A stretch of DNA of 64,000 nucleotides, from NCBI GenBank assembly GCA_001766655.1, contig MJCC01000009.1, forward strand, positions 572,775-636,774, read 5' to 3'. This DNA comes from Phytomonas francai. Its lineage: Eukaryota; Euglenozoa; Kinetoplastea; Trypanosomatida; Trypanosomatidae. The position numbers and the translations under genes are program-made. Numbering within the stretch: position 1 is the stretch's first letter; the number at the start of each line of letters is the position of its first letter. Shown piece by piece: positions 52,137-61,525 of this stretch. Under the pieces are notes generated by a model. The model ran no database searches. It had not been told where the DNA came from and worked only from the letters and a program-made list of their open reading frames with translations.

Positions 52137-52778
52137 TTAGGCGAAGACGTTCTGGAGGGTGATCTTGCCCTTGGGGGTGATGCGCTTGCAGTGCGTGCCG
52201 CGCTGCTCGATCTTGCCGGCGTCGCGCAGCTCCTCGTACTCGTTGCGGAGGATGTTGGTGAAGCCCCAGTACTTCGAGGTCACGATGATCTGGCGGCCGG
52301 CGAACTTCATCTTTGCGCGGCGGAGGGCCTCCGCGGCCTGCGGCACGTACGCCTCTTTTGTTCGCATCGACAGCAGGACCTGGCCGATCCGCACGCGGGC
52401 GCTGATGCCCGTCGGCTTGCCGAAGGCGCCGCGCATGCCGGTCTGCAGACGATCCGCGCCGGCGCAGGAAAGCATCTTGTTAATGCGGATCACGTGGAAG
52501 GGGTGGGCGCGGATGCGCATGTGGAAGGCGTCCTTGTTGGCGTTCTTCACCATGTACTTGTTGGCCTGGATACGGGCGGCCTCAAGCGCCTCCGACGTGA
52601 TCTGCTCCAGCTCGCGCGAGACGACGTGGAGGCAAACCGGGAACTCGTTGACGGCCGCGCGGCGGCGGCCGATGTCGAAGTTGCGGATCTTCGGATCCGG
52701 CACGCCACGGCAGAACCGCGACTTCGGGTACGGCTTGTTCTTGCAGAAGCGATTGCAGCGAGCGGGGCGGCGGGCCAT
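52137..52778 (-). CDS. RPL10: Ribosomal protein uL16 (RPL10), 60S subunit
   Basis: 213 residues, the family length. Starts [20 protein letters not shown] at the ATG at 52778; the open frame further upstream is a 5' UTR shadow. Typical segments: [60 protein letters not shown], which is the loop that reaches toward the peptidyl-transferase centre; and [20 protein letters not shown]. It joins the 60S subunit late in maturation and organises the tRNA-binding site. No odd residues seen. The start is preceded by a clear pyrimidine tract and AG. Confidence 0.98.
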   Translation of the reverse strand: MARRPARCNRFCKNKPYPKSRFCRGVPDPKIRNFDIGRRRAAVNEFPVCLHVVSRELEQITSEALEAARIQANKYMVKNANKDAFHMRIRAHPFHVIRINKMLSCAGADRLQTGMRGAFGKPTGISARVRIGQVLLSMRTKEAYVPQAAEALRRAKMKFAGRQIIVTSKYWGFTNILRNEYEELRDAGKIEQRGTHCKRITPKGKITLQNVFA

Positions 52779-52834
52779 TGCTGATCTTTGTAAATGGAAG
52801 AAGAAAAACGGAACAATAGCAACGGAAAAAAAGA
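52779..52834 (-). promoter_or_regulatory. Trans-splicing acceptor of the uL16 mRNA
   Basis: On the sense strand the complement of 52796-52834 is a long pyrimidine-rich run, followed by ACAAAG and ATCAG just before the ATG. One of these AGs is the likely spliced-leader site, giving a very short 5' UTR. This is the clearest such site in the window. Confidence 0.6.
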
Positions 52835-52983
52835 ATCCCTGTGAGCTATCGTATAAAATGTCCGAAAAAGCCCCCCCACGCACAAAAAAAAAAAGGGAGA
52901 AAGAAGGAGGAAGATGAAGTACACATTTTAGGGAAAGACCAAAGACATTCATATTGCATCACGGCTCTTCGGGCAGAGGGGAG

Positions 52984-53014
<31 letters not shown>

Positions 53015-53377
53015 ATACCGCGAAAAAAAGATAGGTGAAGACGGAAACTCCAGCCCCTCCGTTAGGCATGAGTAGCCGTCTTTTCCCTTTTGTTCTTTTC
53101 GCCCCCTTCTGCCCTTGACCACGATGAATGCCCCACCTTGCCATGCATGAGGGTCTAAGAGATTTCAAATCCCCCCGTCGTGCATCAGTTAGAGCGGCAT
53201 AGAGGTTTTCGTTTGGGGTAACCCATTATGAATAAAATTAAAAATAAAGAAGCATGAAATCTCTCTCACCAGAGGAGAATAACTACGAAAAAGAAACACA
53301 GAATCGTAACGCGCTTAAAATGCGCGCACGGGTGGTAGACACACCAATGGAGGAGGCCGATCGGCTCGCATCGCATC
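52835..53377. other. Spacer with (GT)n tract
   Basis: Contains a (GT)n run at 52986-53014 and AT-rich 3' UTR text behind NAC alpha. No gene seen; plus-strand frame 52841-53038 runs through the microsatellite and is rejected. Confidence 0.6.
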
Positions 53378-53905
53378 TTACATGGTCAGTTCCATGATGG
53401 CGTTCACCATATCCCCTTTGTTGTTCTTCAGGGCCTTGATGGCCTTTCCGCGGGAGACCTTGGCCTGGGACATGACCATGTTGATCTCCTTCTCCGACAG
53501 GTCGCCGGCATCGCAGTCGTCGTCGTTCTCCTCCTTGGCGTCCTCGGCGACCTCCTTGACCTTGGCCGGGGCCTCGGCGCTGGCGTCGGCGCCGTAGACG
53601 GCCGCGCGCGCGGCCGCCTCCTGCGCGAGCGCCCCCATATCCTCCAGCTGGGCCTCGCCGAAGATCACGAAGGTGTTCGTCCCGGGGAAGCGGTAGACCT
53701 CCGGCCTCGCGAGCGCGAAGGACAGGGAGCCCGTCTTGCGGATGTTCACCTTCGCAATGCTCGGCTCCGGCTTCAGGCCGAGCTTCGCCATCGACTTCGC
53801 GTAGCGCTTGGACTGCTTCAGCACCTGCGGCGTCTCGGCGGTCTCGAGCGTCGGGACCTCCTCGGCGGGGGCGGTGTAGTTCGGCTGCGCTTGCACCTCA
53901 GTCAT
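53378..53905 (-). CDS. NACA: Nascent polypeptide-associated complex alpha subunit
   Basis: 175 residues from the ATG at 53905. NAC alpha pairs with the beta subunit on ribosomes and shields new chains as they emerge. The NAC domain lies at about residues 30-90 (QSKRYAKSMAKLGLKPEPSI, TGSLSFALARPEVYRFPGTN, FVIFGEAQLED). The C-terminal UBA domain lies at about 135-175 (LSEKEINMVMSQAKVSRGKA, then KALKNNKGDMVNAIMELTM), nearly identical to other eukaryotes. An acidic linker (KEENDDDCDAGD) joins them. Complete and ordinary. Confidence 0.97.
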   Translation of the reverse strand: MTEVQAQPNYTAPAEEVPTLETAETPQVLKQSKRYAKSMAKLGLKPEPSIAKVNIRKTGSLSFALARPEVYRFPGTNTFVIFGEAQLEDMGALAQEAAARAAVYGADASAEAPAKVKEVAEDAKEENDDDCDAGDLSEKEINMVMSQAKVSRGKAIKALKNNKGDMVNAIMELTM

Positions 53906-54030
53906 CTTTTCTCTGACGTGTGAGCTCGTTCGGGTTCTTTCTTTTCGGGAGTGGCAGAGTAGCGTGAGATTTCTTTCGTTGGGATTTGAAAAAGAAGAAG
54001 GTGGGGGGGAGGAGGAGGGGGGGGGGGAAA
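53906..54030 (-). promoter_or_regulatory. 5' flank of NAC alpha with strong pyrimidine tract
   Basis: The complement of about 53992-54028 is a C- and T-rich run on the sense strand. The first AG after it lies about 75-80 bases before the ATG, and no ATG intervenes. This fits a spliced-leader acceptor. Confidence 0.5.
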
Positions 54031-54586
54031 TGGGAGAAAGGGTGCAATGTTTCAGTCACGAAGGTCGCCTCACAAGGACATGGTGAGTACCATCTGAACT
54101 CGCACAGGGAGTTTACGAAAAAGAACAATACAAGAGTGAAAAGGGGTGGAGAAAAGCCTGTTTTCTTAAACTATTGCACCTCCTTTCAAAGAAAAAAATA
54201 TATGTATGTTTACCCTCCTTTTAACTACCTCCCTCAACAACTTTAGCCCCGATGCACAGAATCACTGCTTTTTCCTTCACATTGATTCATTAACAGCATT
54301 AGATTGTCATCCATATCTTTCATACCGCCATATACACTTAAAAGAGTATCCACAAGCCCTCAATACAGGGCACGAGAAGAAGGCACTATACAGGATGACG
54401 ATACCGTCAATAGAAACCTATTATACGAAAAAGTGTTTTGCGTTTCCATAAGGGAGTAAAGTTTTTTTCCCTTTTTAAAATATTCGTATAGCGATCAAAA
54501 TTAGGACTAAGAGGGTGTGTGTGAGGGTGAAACGGAACTATCGTGTGTTATCATTGGTAAAGCAATTTTCTTGTCTATTTTAGCAA
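54031..54586. other. AT-rich spacer
   Basis: 3' UTR-like text behind the J-domain gene. Plus-strand frames (53986-54246, 54206-54451) are AT-driven. No gene seen. Confidence 0.55.
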
Positions 54587-56101
54587 CTAATCGATCTCAT
54601 TCAGGGTTGGTGCCGTCTTACTTTGTGTGTTGGGGGAAGGGAAGCTCAAGGCGGCTTGATTGGCATCCCCACGGTGGTCGAAGCTGCGATAGTTCTGCAC
54701 GAGACCGGACGGCTTGCCCTCCCAGGTCTTGGCATTTCCCCCCTCGTTTCCTCCCGCGAAGGCGGCTGGCGGCTGTTCGGGGATTTCGCCCTCGGCCTCC
54801 GCGGGTTCGCTCGCGATGAGGCCCAAACCGCAGCAGGAGCAGAACGAGACGATCGAAGTGAACGTCATCACCACGAAAAGTGGCATACAGGCGACGAAGA
54901 AGGAGGGGTCGAAGGCGTTTCCGGAGGTTCGCCAATTATATTCGAACTCCATCTTCGCGGCCCACATGCACGCCATGTAAAGCCACGAGCCCGGCCAAGC
55001 GATCGCGAGGACGGCGTACAAAAGGCGCATCCCGCACGAGGGCTTTTGCGCGGCGTAGGCCGACCGCCCATCGGCCGCGCGCTCGCCAGAGGAGGTTGGG
55101 TCGATCTCATAAAGGGAATCGCTTTCAATTGAGGGCGTGCATAGGCAGGCGAAAACGGCCTGCGCGAGGACCAAAACCCCAAAGTGCGCGATCAGCGGGG
55201 CGAAGACGACCCAAAAGGAGAGAAACTCGCCGCCATCGGCGCGTTTGGGATCGGGCGAGCGGGGGTCGACCGGGCCCTGGGCGGCGCGCTCGAACGCGAG
55301 GCCGATAAACGCCGCCCCGCAGAGCAGCCTCCACAGCTCGCGCGCGGCCTCGACGGCGTATTCCTTCCACGACCACGCGATGCGCGGCTGCCAGTCGGGC
55401 CCCGGGGGGCCGCCCTCCGCGGCGCGCATCGCGGCGCCCACTTTTCGCCGATTCTCCGCGAAGACGGCGGGGATTAAAAAGTAGAGGCCGCGCACCGTCG
55501 CCAGGGCGAACCAAACCGTCCACGGGATGAACGCGGACGAGGCCGAAAGGCCGCCCGAAAGCGCGAGCGTCGAGACGACCGCGCAGACGACGAGGACGAC
55601 GGCCTCGAGCCCGACGACGGCCAGGACGACGACGGACGCGCGGACGGCCGCGAGGAGCGCGAGGCCGGCGAACCCGACGACGAACGGCGCGAGAACCCAC
55701 AGCGGGAGCGTGACCAAGGCCCAGGACCAGTCCTTTCGCGCGTCCAGACGGACCCCGATGAGGATGAACGAAATCAAAAGGGCGCACGTCAGGAGCCAAA
55801 GGACCGCGAGGGCGGCCCGGAGCGCCGCGAGCGCGCCGAGGCTCCCGACGAGGACGCTGTCGTCGATGAATTTCATCTGCTCGCGGCCGAGGGCGTGGTA
55901 GAGGCGGCGCTTTGCGGGGTCGCGAAGGATGCGGTGGGCCTCCTCGATTTCTTGGAAGGCCTCCGTCGAGGCCCCGCCGGTGCGGTCGGGGTGGTAGCGT
56001 AGGGCGAGCGCGCGGTAGCCCCGCGAGATCTCCTCCGTGGTGCTCTCGGGGGAGACCTGGAGGACGTGGTACAGGTGACCACTGCAGTTTCGAGGCAGCA
56101 T
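54587..56101 (-). CDS. J-domain (DnaJ) multi-span membrane protein
   Basis: 504 residues from the ATG at 56101. The J domain is at the extreme N terminus (about residues 9-70: LYHVLQVSPESTTEEISRGY, then RALALRYHPDRTGG) with an intact HPD motif, so it can stimulate an Hsp70. Then follow several hydrophobic spans: about residues 85-118, 127-150, 153-180, 190-215, with more near 305-330, 375-395 and 405-430. The C-terminal 80 residues are hydrophilic and Gly/Asn-rich. J-proteins with many spans occur in the endoplasmic reticulum and secretory pathway, but I do not recognise this one as a named family. It would place the J domain on the cytosolic face if the N terminus is cytosolic. A (GT)n-(GA)n element lies about 180 bases upstream. 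Confidence 0.85.
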   Translation of the reverse strand: MLPRNCSGHLYHVLQVSPESTTEEISRGYRALALRYHPDRTGGASTEAFQEIEEAHRILRDPAKRRLYHALGREQMKFIDDSVLVGSLGALAALRAALAVLWLLTCALLISFILIGVRLDARKDWSWALVTLPLWVLAPFVVGFAGLALLAAVRASVVVLAVVGLEAVVLVVCAVVSTLALSGGLSASSAFIPWTVWFALATVRGLYFLIPAVFAENRRKVGAAMRAAEGGPPGPDWQPRIAWSWKEYAVEAARELWRLLCGAAFIGLAFERAAQGPVDPRSPDPKRADGGEFLSFWVVFAPLIAHFGVLVLAQAVFACLCTPSIESDSLYEIDPTSSGERAADGRSAYAAQKPSCGMRLLYAVLAIAWPGSWLYMACMWAAKMEFEYNWRTSGNAFDPSFFVACMPLFVVMTFTSIVSFCSCCGLGLIASEPAEAEGEIPEQPPAAFAGGNEGGNAKTWEGKPSGLVQNYRSFDHRGDANQAALSFPSPNTQSKTAPTLNEID

Positions 56102-56304
56102 GGCTTCGTCCTCTTCTTCTTCGTTTCCCTACTTTACTATTTTTGTTTGGCGTAATATATAATGGAATGACTATAAATTTATAAATAGAAAACTAATATA
56201 AACACCTGTGTATCAGCGTTCCACAGATTTTTGAAATCTAGCCGATCGGATTCGTCCCTAGGCTTGAACTCCTCACCCCATTGTGTGTGTGTGTGTGTAT
56301 GGGG

Positions 56305-56335
<31 letters not shown>

Positions 56336-57118
56336 ACCAGGAAAGGATGAGAATTTACGCTATTTTGCAATTTATACCCTTGGATGCTTCGATCAAGACA
56401 AAGGTTCTTTTCTCAGTTTACATTGGTTTAAATTTGTTGTACATTGTTAAAATGCAATATTATACAATACCCACAGGTATATGTACACGATCTTTGTGGG
56501 CTGCGTAGCCTTCTACGATGAGGATGGACACAACTACACGGAAGACATCACAAATAAACTAGTTAAAAATAAAAAGAGCGACAACATCATTGTATATTTG
56601 TCGAATTTTTTAAAAAGAAAAAATATACCAGCAAAAGATCGAAAAGGCAATCAACTGACTCTAGAGCTGCTAATTTGCAGAGGAGGCGAATTGGGAAGAT
56701 CGCAATGGGAAAGAAACACACTGATCTGTATCCTTTTCGTTTTTTTTTTTTTGCGATGTGATCCTGCTATGGCCAAAAGGTTGTTCCAAATACAGGCCAT
56801 ATTGATTGTTTTTAATATTACACAACTCATTCGACATGATAGAATGTATAAAGGGATGCCATGAAGAAGAAGCTTCGTTTAGCCATTTCTGCAGTTCGTG
56901 CGGGGGAAAAAGTAAACCATTAGACATCCCGGGAAGAGCCTACGCGATCCAACACCAATTGCCTCACCTCTTTCTGCTCGATCGCGTGCGTTCGCTCTCA
57001 GCCTCCCCCCCCCCCCCCGTTCAAACTCCGCACACCCCTCTCCATCAACCAAGACGAAAGTCCTGCACTCTAAAAAGGAAAAACATCTAGAAATAATCGC
57101 AATGAGCCACCCGAGCCC
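56102..57118. other. AT-rich spacer, no gene
   Basis: Spacer of about 1 kb between the LRR-like gene and the J-domain gene. Plus-strand frame 56481-56864 (127 codons) is AT-driven and on the wrong strand for this cluster; I do not call it. A C run lies at 57006-57019. Confidence 0.55.
56283..56331 (-). repeat. (GT)n followed by (GA)n
   Basis: A (GT) run at about 56283-56299 and a (GA) run at about 56305-56331. On the sense strand this is a (CT)n pyrimidine tract followed by (CA)n, upstream of the J-domain gene, so it could serve trans-splicing. Confidence 0.8.
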
Positions 57119-59671
57119 TCACGTCGTTCCCTTGACTAAAGGTTGCGGGATACGCGACGGGCGTACGGTGCGCAGCTTGCGGTGAATCAGCGGTATGGGC
57201 CACCATGTCAGCAAGGGAGCTTTTTCCGCATTGTTAGTTTTATTTTGATTTAGATTGCCATTAAAAGGACAGGAAAGAGGAGTTGCTTCTATTAGTGCTG
57301 ACGATGGTTTTGCTTTTATGATTTTATTGCGGGAACCCGCCCGCTTTCTTTTTCTTTTTGCACCCAAGCTCGCCTTAGGTTCCTGTTTAAATGGTGATTT
57401 CTTGGAATGGCTCGACGAGACGATCCCCCTTGGGCGTTTTCGCCCCGCTTGTGGGGAAGGAATAGAAAGGAAGGAGGAGGAAGGCGTCTCGAAGCAAATT
57501 ATGGAAAAAAGTCTTTGAGACGAGGACGCGCGGCTGCCTTTTGTAAGCGCGGAGTCCTTTCTCAGAGGGTTTGCGTTGATCGTTGCCACTGTGGAAAGCT
57601 GTGGGTGAGGCTCCCTTCGCGGCGACGTCGCCCATAATAATCGGCGTGAGGCGCCTGAATTATCACCGCTATTATTGTTGTTTTGAGTATTTTTTTCCCC
57701 GCTTTGTCGGCGTCGACTGCCATTGCTTTCCTCCGTGCGAGAGCTTCCGTGGTAGTATGGCTCGCGGGGCGTCGTCAGCGCCGACCGCACCGTGCTCGGG
57801 GATACCTTCAAATAGGAGAGCGATGCCGAGGAGACGACGATGGAGTTCCCGCGCGTGGAGGGCGGCAGGGGCTTACCGCTCTCCATAATCGCATCCACGG
57901 TCAAGATATCATAGCTATCGCGATTCGGGTTAGAATGGCGGATATTGCGATCGCTATTCTGTGATCGGCACCTCGCGGAGGGTCTCGCCCGCATCGCGGA
58001 ATCCTCCAGCGAGAGCTCCATCATCAGACCGGAGAGATTATTCGACAGGGAGCGCTCCCTCTCCGCGATAAACGGCGCCGACGGCAGCGGCGAAAGCAAA
58101 AGCGTCTTTTCCTCATCGATTTCTCCCCTCCGTGGGGTTTGGACCGCCCTCCGCTCGATCGTGGGCTCTGCGGGAGAACCCCCCCCGTTCGTTTTGGCCG
58201 CCGCCGCCGCCTCCCGCCCCAACACCGCGCCTTTCCCCCCCGCCCGTGGCCTTTGCGTAGTGGAGAGGAAAAAAGGATCGGAATCGCGCGGACGACCTTT
58301 CCCCCCCGCATCCTTTCCCTCTTTTCCGTCGTCGTGCAGGCGGAAACGCGGCACCGCGGGGCTTTTATCCGTCGAATCGTCCCCGTCCGAGGCTCTCCAC
58401 CATTTTTTGTCGAAATATCCCCGATTTCGGCGGGATTCCCGCGAGGGGGTCGGCGACGTTTCCCGCGAGGCCGCGCGAACCGGCCGCGGGGCGGGCGAGA
58501 AGTCGGCCCCCGCCGACTTTTCTTCCCCCGACGACGACCGCGGCGTGAGCGCGAGGTTCAAACGCCCGGGGCCGGGCGCCTTTGCGCGATTCTGCGCGCC
58601 GTCGAGGCTCGCGACGAGGACGGGCGCGTCCCCCTCGAACCCCGCCATCATCGGCGCGAGAAATTGGCCGGTCTCCGCGATCGTCAGGTCATTCCAACGC
58701 AAGTCGATCAGGCGGAGGTACGGCAGGAGCCTCCGCGGCCGCGGCGGGTCGTGGAATGGCCCCTCTGCCGCCTTTTCGGGGGCCGAATTCGCGGCATCGA
58801 CGGGCCACTCCCGAGGCGGGGCCTCGAATCCTATCAAGGATTGAAGAATCATCACGGCGCCCGCGATGCGAAGCCGATTACCGCTCAGCAAAACGTTTTG
58901 AAGGGAGCGGAGGAATCCGTCGAGGTGGGCGGGCTGCTGGTCGGTTGGATGAGCGGAAAACGCCGTAGTTTGACCCCCACGCCTGCACGAAAGACGCACG
59001 CGCCGCATCACGGCCTCTGTGAGCCACCACCCGCCCTCGTCGTCGAGCCCGCCCTCGCGCAAATCAAACAGAAAAAAGGAGATCGTCGAAAGGAACCCCC
59101 CCCCGCCCGCCTTCGCCCCGTCCTCTCGATCGAGGGTGTGCAGGATGCTCGTCAAATGATAGGCGAGCATCTTCGCGAAGTACACCACGCGGGTCGACGG
59201 GGAGGGCCCGAATAAAGCCCCCACCGAGCTATCCACGGCAACCCCAAGCCGCCGCCGAACCCTAGGCTGGAATGCTAACGCGTTTCTTAACGCCCTAAAA
59301 GCGCTCTCGTGTTGATCGGGTCGAAGGTAGACGTCGTTTTGCGTTCTGTCCTTTTTATCGTCGGCGGCCCCCCACCAAGTCTCGTCCACCTTCAAAAGAA
59401 GCACCTGATTTCCGTCTACGCGGGAGGCCTCCCTTACAAAAAGAATCGCCGCCCTCGTTTCCATCACACGGAGCTCAACGTAATTCATAAACGGATCGTT
59501 TTCATCCTGATCGTCGTCGCTTTCGCGCTCGGTTAAAGGCGTAGAGGCCGCGTGCGTGTGAGGTCGATCGCGCAGGTGGTATCGTGGTATAGCTGCGTGA
59601 TGTGCTTGACTAACCACCAGCTCTGGTGCGCGCACACAGGTCTGTAAAACAATTGAAATGCTTCCCTCCAT
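57119..59671 (-). CDS. Leucine-rich-repeat-like hypothetical protein (850 aa)
   Basis: 850 residues from the ATG at 59671. The N-terminal half has segments with ribonuclease-inhibitor-type LRR spacing: LRSLQNVLLSGNRLRIAGAV (near residues 258-277) and LRLIDLRWNDLTIAETGQFL (near 320-339), with probable earlier repeats around YVELRVMETRAAILFVREAS. From about residue 370 on the chain is disordered, Ser/Arg/Pro-rich, with a short helical patch LSNNLSGLMMELSLED (about 555-570). The tail is basic (KRPRGIVSSSHSKK, then GAKRKRKRAG). It might be a scaffold. No enzyme motif and no membrane span. Confidence 0.75.
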   Translation of the reverse strand: MEGSISIVLQTCVRAPELVVSQAHHAAIPRYHLRDRPHTHAASTPLTERESDDDQDENDPFMNYVELRVMETRAAILFVREASRVDGNQVLLLKVDETWWGAADDKKDRTQNDVYLRPDQHESAFRALRNALAFQPRVRRRLGVAVDSSVGALFGPSPSTRVVYFAKMLAYHLTSILHTLDREDGAKAGGGGFLSTISFFLFDLREGGLDDEGGWWLTEAVMRRVRLSCRRGGQTTAFSAHPTDQQPAHLDGFLRSLQNVLLSGNRLRIAGAVMILQSLIGFEAPPREWPVDAANSAPEKAAEGPFHDPPRPRRLLPYLRLIDLRWNDLTIAETGQFLAPMMAGFEGDAPVLVASLDGAQNRAKAPGPGRLNLALTPRSSSGEEKSAGADFSPAPRPVRAASRETSPTPSRESRRNRGYFDKKWWRASDGDDSTDKSPAVPRFRLHDDGKEGKDAGGKGRPRDSDPFFLSTTQRPRAGGKGAVLGREAAAAAKTNGGGSPAEPTIERRAVQTPRRGEIDEEKTLLLSPLPSAPFIAERERSLSNNLSGLMMELSLEDSAMRARPSARCRSQNSDRNIRHSNPNRDSYDILTVDAIMESGKPLPPSTRGNSIVVSSASLSYLKVSPSTVRSALTTPREPYYHGSSRTEESNGSRRRQSGEKNTQNNNNSGDNSGASRRLLWATSPRREPHPQLSTVATINANPLRKDSALTKGSRASSSQRLFSIICFETPSSSFLSIPSPQAGRKRPRGIVSSSHSKKSPFKQEPKASLGAKRKRKRAGSRNKIIKAKPSSALIEATPLSCPFNGNLNQNKTNNAEKAPLLTWWPIPLIHRKLRTVRPSRIPQPLVKGTT

Positions 59672-60415
59672 GGATTTTGCTATTCCTTTGTTTATGTATA
59701 AATAATAATAATAATAATAAACACACTTTTCGTTTCCGACAATCTATTTATGCATCTAAATAGGCGGGGAGATGGATCTGGACCAGATACAAACTAGTGT
59801 ATTATTTTATATAGATAAAGGAAACCCAACTATGCAAATATATGCATGCATATTTGCGTAGGCCAGTTTATATTATCATTTTGAAAGCTATCAAGTTAAA
59901 TACAGGGTCTACTGCCCACAGCTAAGCTATATTTGATGGCTTTGAATTTTATGATACATTGTTTTCTGACGTTCGCGTTGATCTCATTACACATGATAGT
60001 AGTATCGCATTGCTCCTTCCGCATGATTTGCCCCCCTCCGAACTCGGCACCGCCTTTCCTTTGAATTGTTAGGGTCGTAGGTCGTTTTTTATGCCGCTGC
60101 TTTAGCTATCATCACCGCAGCTACTCTTTCTTTTCACAGAAAAAGACAATTAATAGCAAGAACCTTTCCCAAAGCGATAATCCTAATCATCCCCCCCCCC
60201 CCCAAAACAAACAAACAAACAAACAAACCCACGCACGAGTACTCAAGAAAGGCTTCGAATTTTCCTTCTCACGTGCCCATGTACTTTCCTCTTGATCGGA
60301 TTCTGGGGAGGTGGGGGTGGGGGGTCGAGCAGACAGTAGCCCAAGACCTTCTTTCCATATCGATCTATAAAGATCTATAGATCGATATATGAATCTCTCA
60401 AAGACGGAATCCTCT
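59672..60415. other. AT-rich spacer
   Basis: Begins with a TAA microsatellite (59699-59720), then AT-rich text, a C14 run at 60189-60203 and (AAAC)n at 60204-60230. It ends with the hairpin at 60357-60388 just behind the stop of the next gene. No gene seen. Confidence 0.55.
60357..60388 (-). other. Perfect 13-bp inverted repeat with 6-base loop
   Basis: Arm ATATCGATCTATA (60357-60369), loop AAGATC, arm TATAGATCGATAT (60376-60388). In the transcript it lies about 28 bases after the stop codon of the gene at 60416-61063 and would form a hairpin in its 3' UTR. Confidence 0.8.
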
Positions 60416-61063
60416 CTAGAGGTGGTATTTCGGATCGCTGAAGTTCGAGCACCGCGCGTGCCCTGCGGGCCCGCCGGAGGTCTTCCCGAGCACCGCCATC
60501 GGCCCCCGCGTGGAGCCCGGGACGCCGGAGTAAAGGGTAATCGCCGCCTCGCGCGCGTAATCCTGGCGGAGGCGCTCGACGGGGGGGGGCCGCGCGGGCC
60601 CCTTTCGCACGCCCGACGCGCCCCCCCCCGCGGACGCGGCCTCCTCGCGCTTTTGCGCGGCCTCGGCGGCCGCCATCGCGACGGCCTGGCCGAGCAAAAG
60701 TCGCGTGCGCACGCCGTACTCCGGCCGCCGGAGCGCGCGGACGTCGGCGTTGGCCGCGTTGAAGTCCCGCCCGGCGGTGGTCTCGAAGGTCCGCCGCGCG
60801 AGGCCGCGGGCGTCCTGCGTGAGAAAGGGGCTCGCGCTGAGCCTCGTGTCCTCCTCGACTTTCCCCTCCCGCCTTTTTTCCGCCGCCAGGGCCTCCTCCT
60901 CGAGCCAATTTCCGAAAAGCACCCGGCCGCCGCCCTCCGCGTTCGCCGGGCGGCGGTTGAAGCGTTTTTCCTCGATCCAGGTCCCGCCGGGGCTGTAGGC
61001 GTCGATGACGGTGTACGGCCGCCGCGCCTTGTCGTACGCGGCGTAGTCCGCGAGAGGGTCCAT
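60416..61063 (-). CDS. Hypothetical protein, possible axonemal (microtubule-inner) protein
   Basis: 215 residues from the ATG at 61063. No named family recognised with certainty. The segment GGRVLFGNWLEEEALAAEKR (about residues 45-64), preceded by YSPGGTWIEEKRFNRRPANA and followed by TFETTAGRDFNAANADVRAL, has the flavour of flagellar microtubule-inner proteins, several of which carry a short G-N-W-x-E-E motif (SPAG8-like). The C terminus has YSGVPGSTRGPMAVLGKTSG, a Gly/Pro-rich loop. No membrane span or signal peptide. Axonemal role is inference only. Confidence 0.7.
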   Translation of the reverse strand: MDPLADYAAYDKARRPYTVIDAYSPGGTWIEEKRFNRRPANAEGGGRVLFGNWLEEEALAAEKRREGKVEEDTRLSASPFLTQDARGLARRTFETTAGRDFNAANADVRALRRPEYGVRTRLLLGQAVAMAAAEAAQKREEAASAGGGASGVRKGPARPPPVERLRQDYAREAAITLYSGVPGSTRGPMAVLGKTSGGPAGHARCSNFSDPKYHL

Positions 61064-61525
61064 CCCTTTTGCCCGCCTCCGAACTGGATTCTACGTTTCT
61101 TTTGTTTTCTTTTTAGCCCGATCACGGTCGAGCAGGTGAATAACAAGAATCAATAATGATAATAGGGTAGTCGCTGTATGGAATCCTTTTTTTTTGTCTT
61201 GTGTGTGTAGGTCTGCTATATACCAAAGGTAAGCTTTATTTTTTGTCAGTATAAATTATGACCCCCAAGATGGCGTCCATGGAGAGTGTAAACGAGGCGC
61301 AATAGTATTAGGATTATTGAACCATAGGAATAAAGAAAAGCATCAAACAGACAGAACTATAGATATCCCTCTTTCCATTATCAGTTTTCTCTCAGTCTCC
61401 AAGCGAGCTTCCAGGCTTAGATGGGCGTGGTTTCAAGTCCTTTCTTCCTTCCCTCGACCATCTTTCCATTCCTCTCTCCCCCCCCCCCCCCCCCTCAAAA
61501 AGAAGAAGAGGGAGGAGGGCATCGA
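61064..61525. other. Short spacer with C-run
   Basis: Contains a C run at about 61478-61494 and an AAAAAGAAGAAG stretch behind the ABC gene stop, a T-run near 61188-61196 and little else. A purine stretch near 61500-61515 is the nearest pyrimidine tract on the sense strand. No gene seen. Confidence 0.55.

Noticed and set aside
53150..53215. Possible tRNA-like text behind NAC alpha
   Set aside because: A TTCAAATCC stretch is present but I could not pair acceptor or anticodon stems around it.
56481..56864. Plus-strand 127-codon frame
   Set aside because: AT-driven composition, wrong strand for the cluster, contains a homopolymer run.
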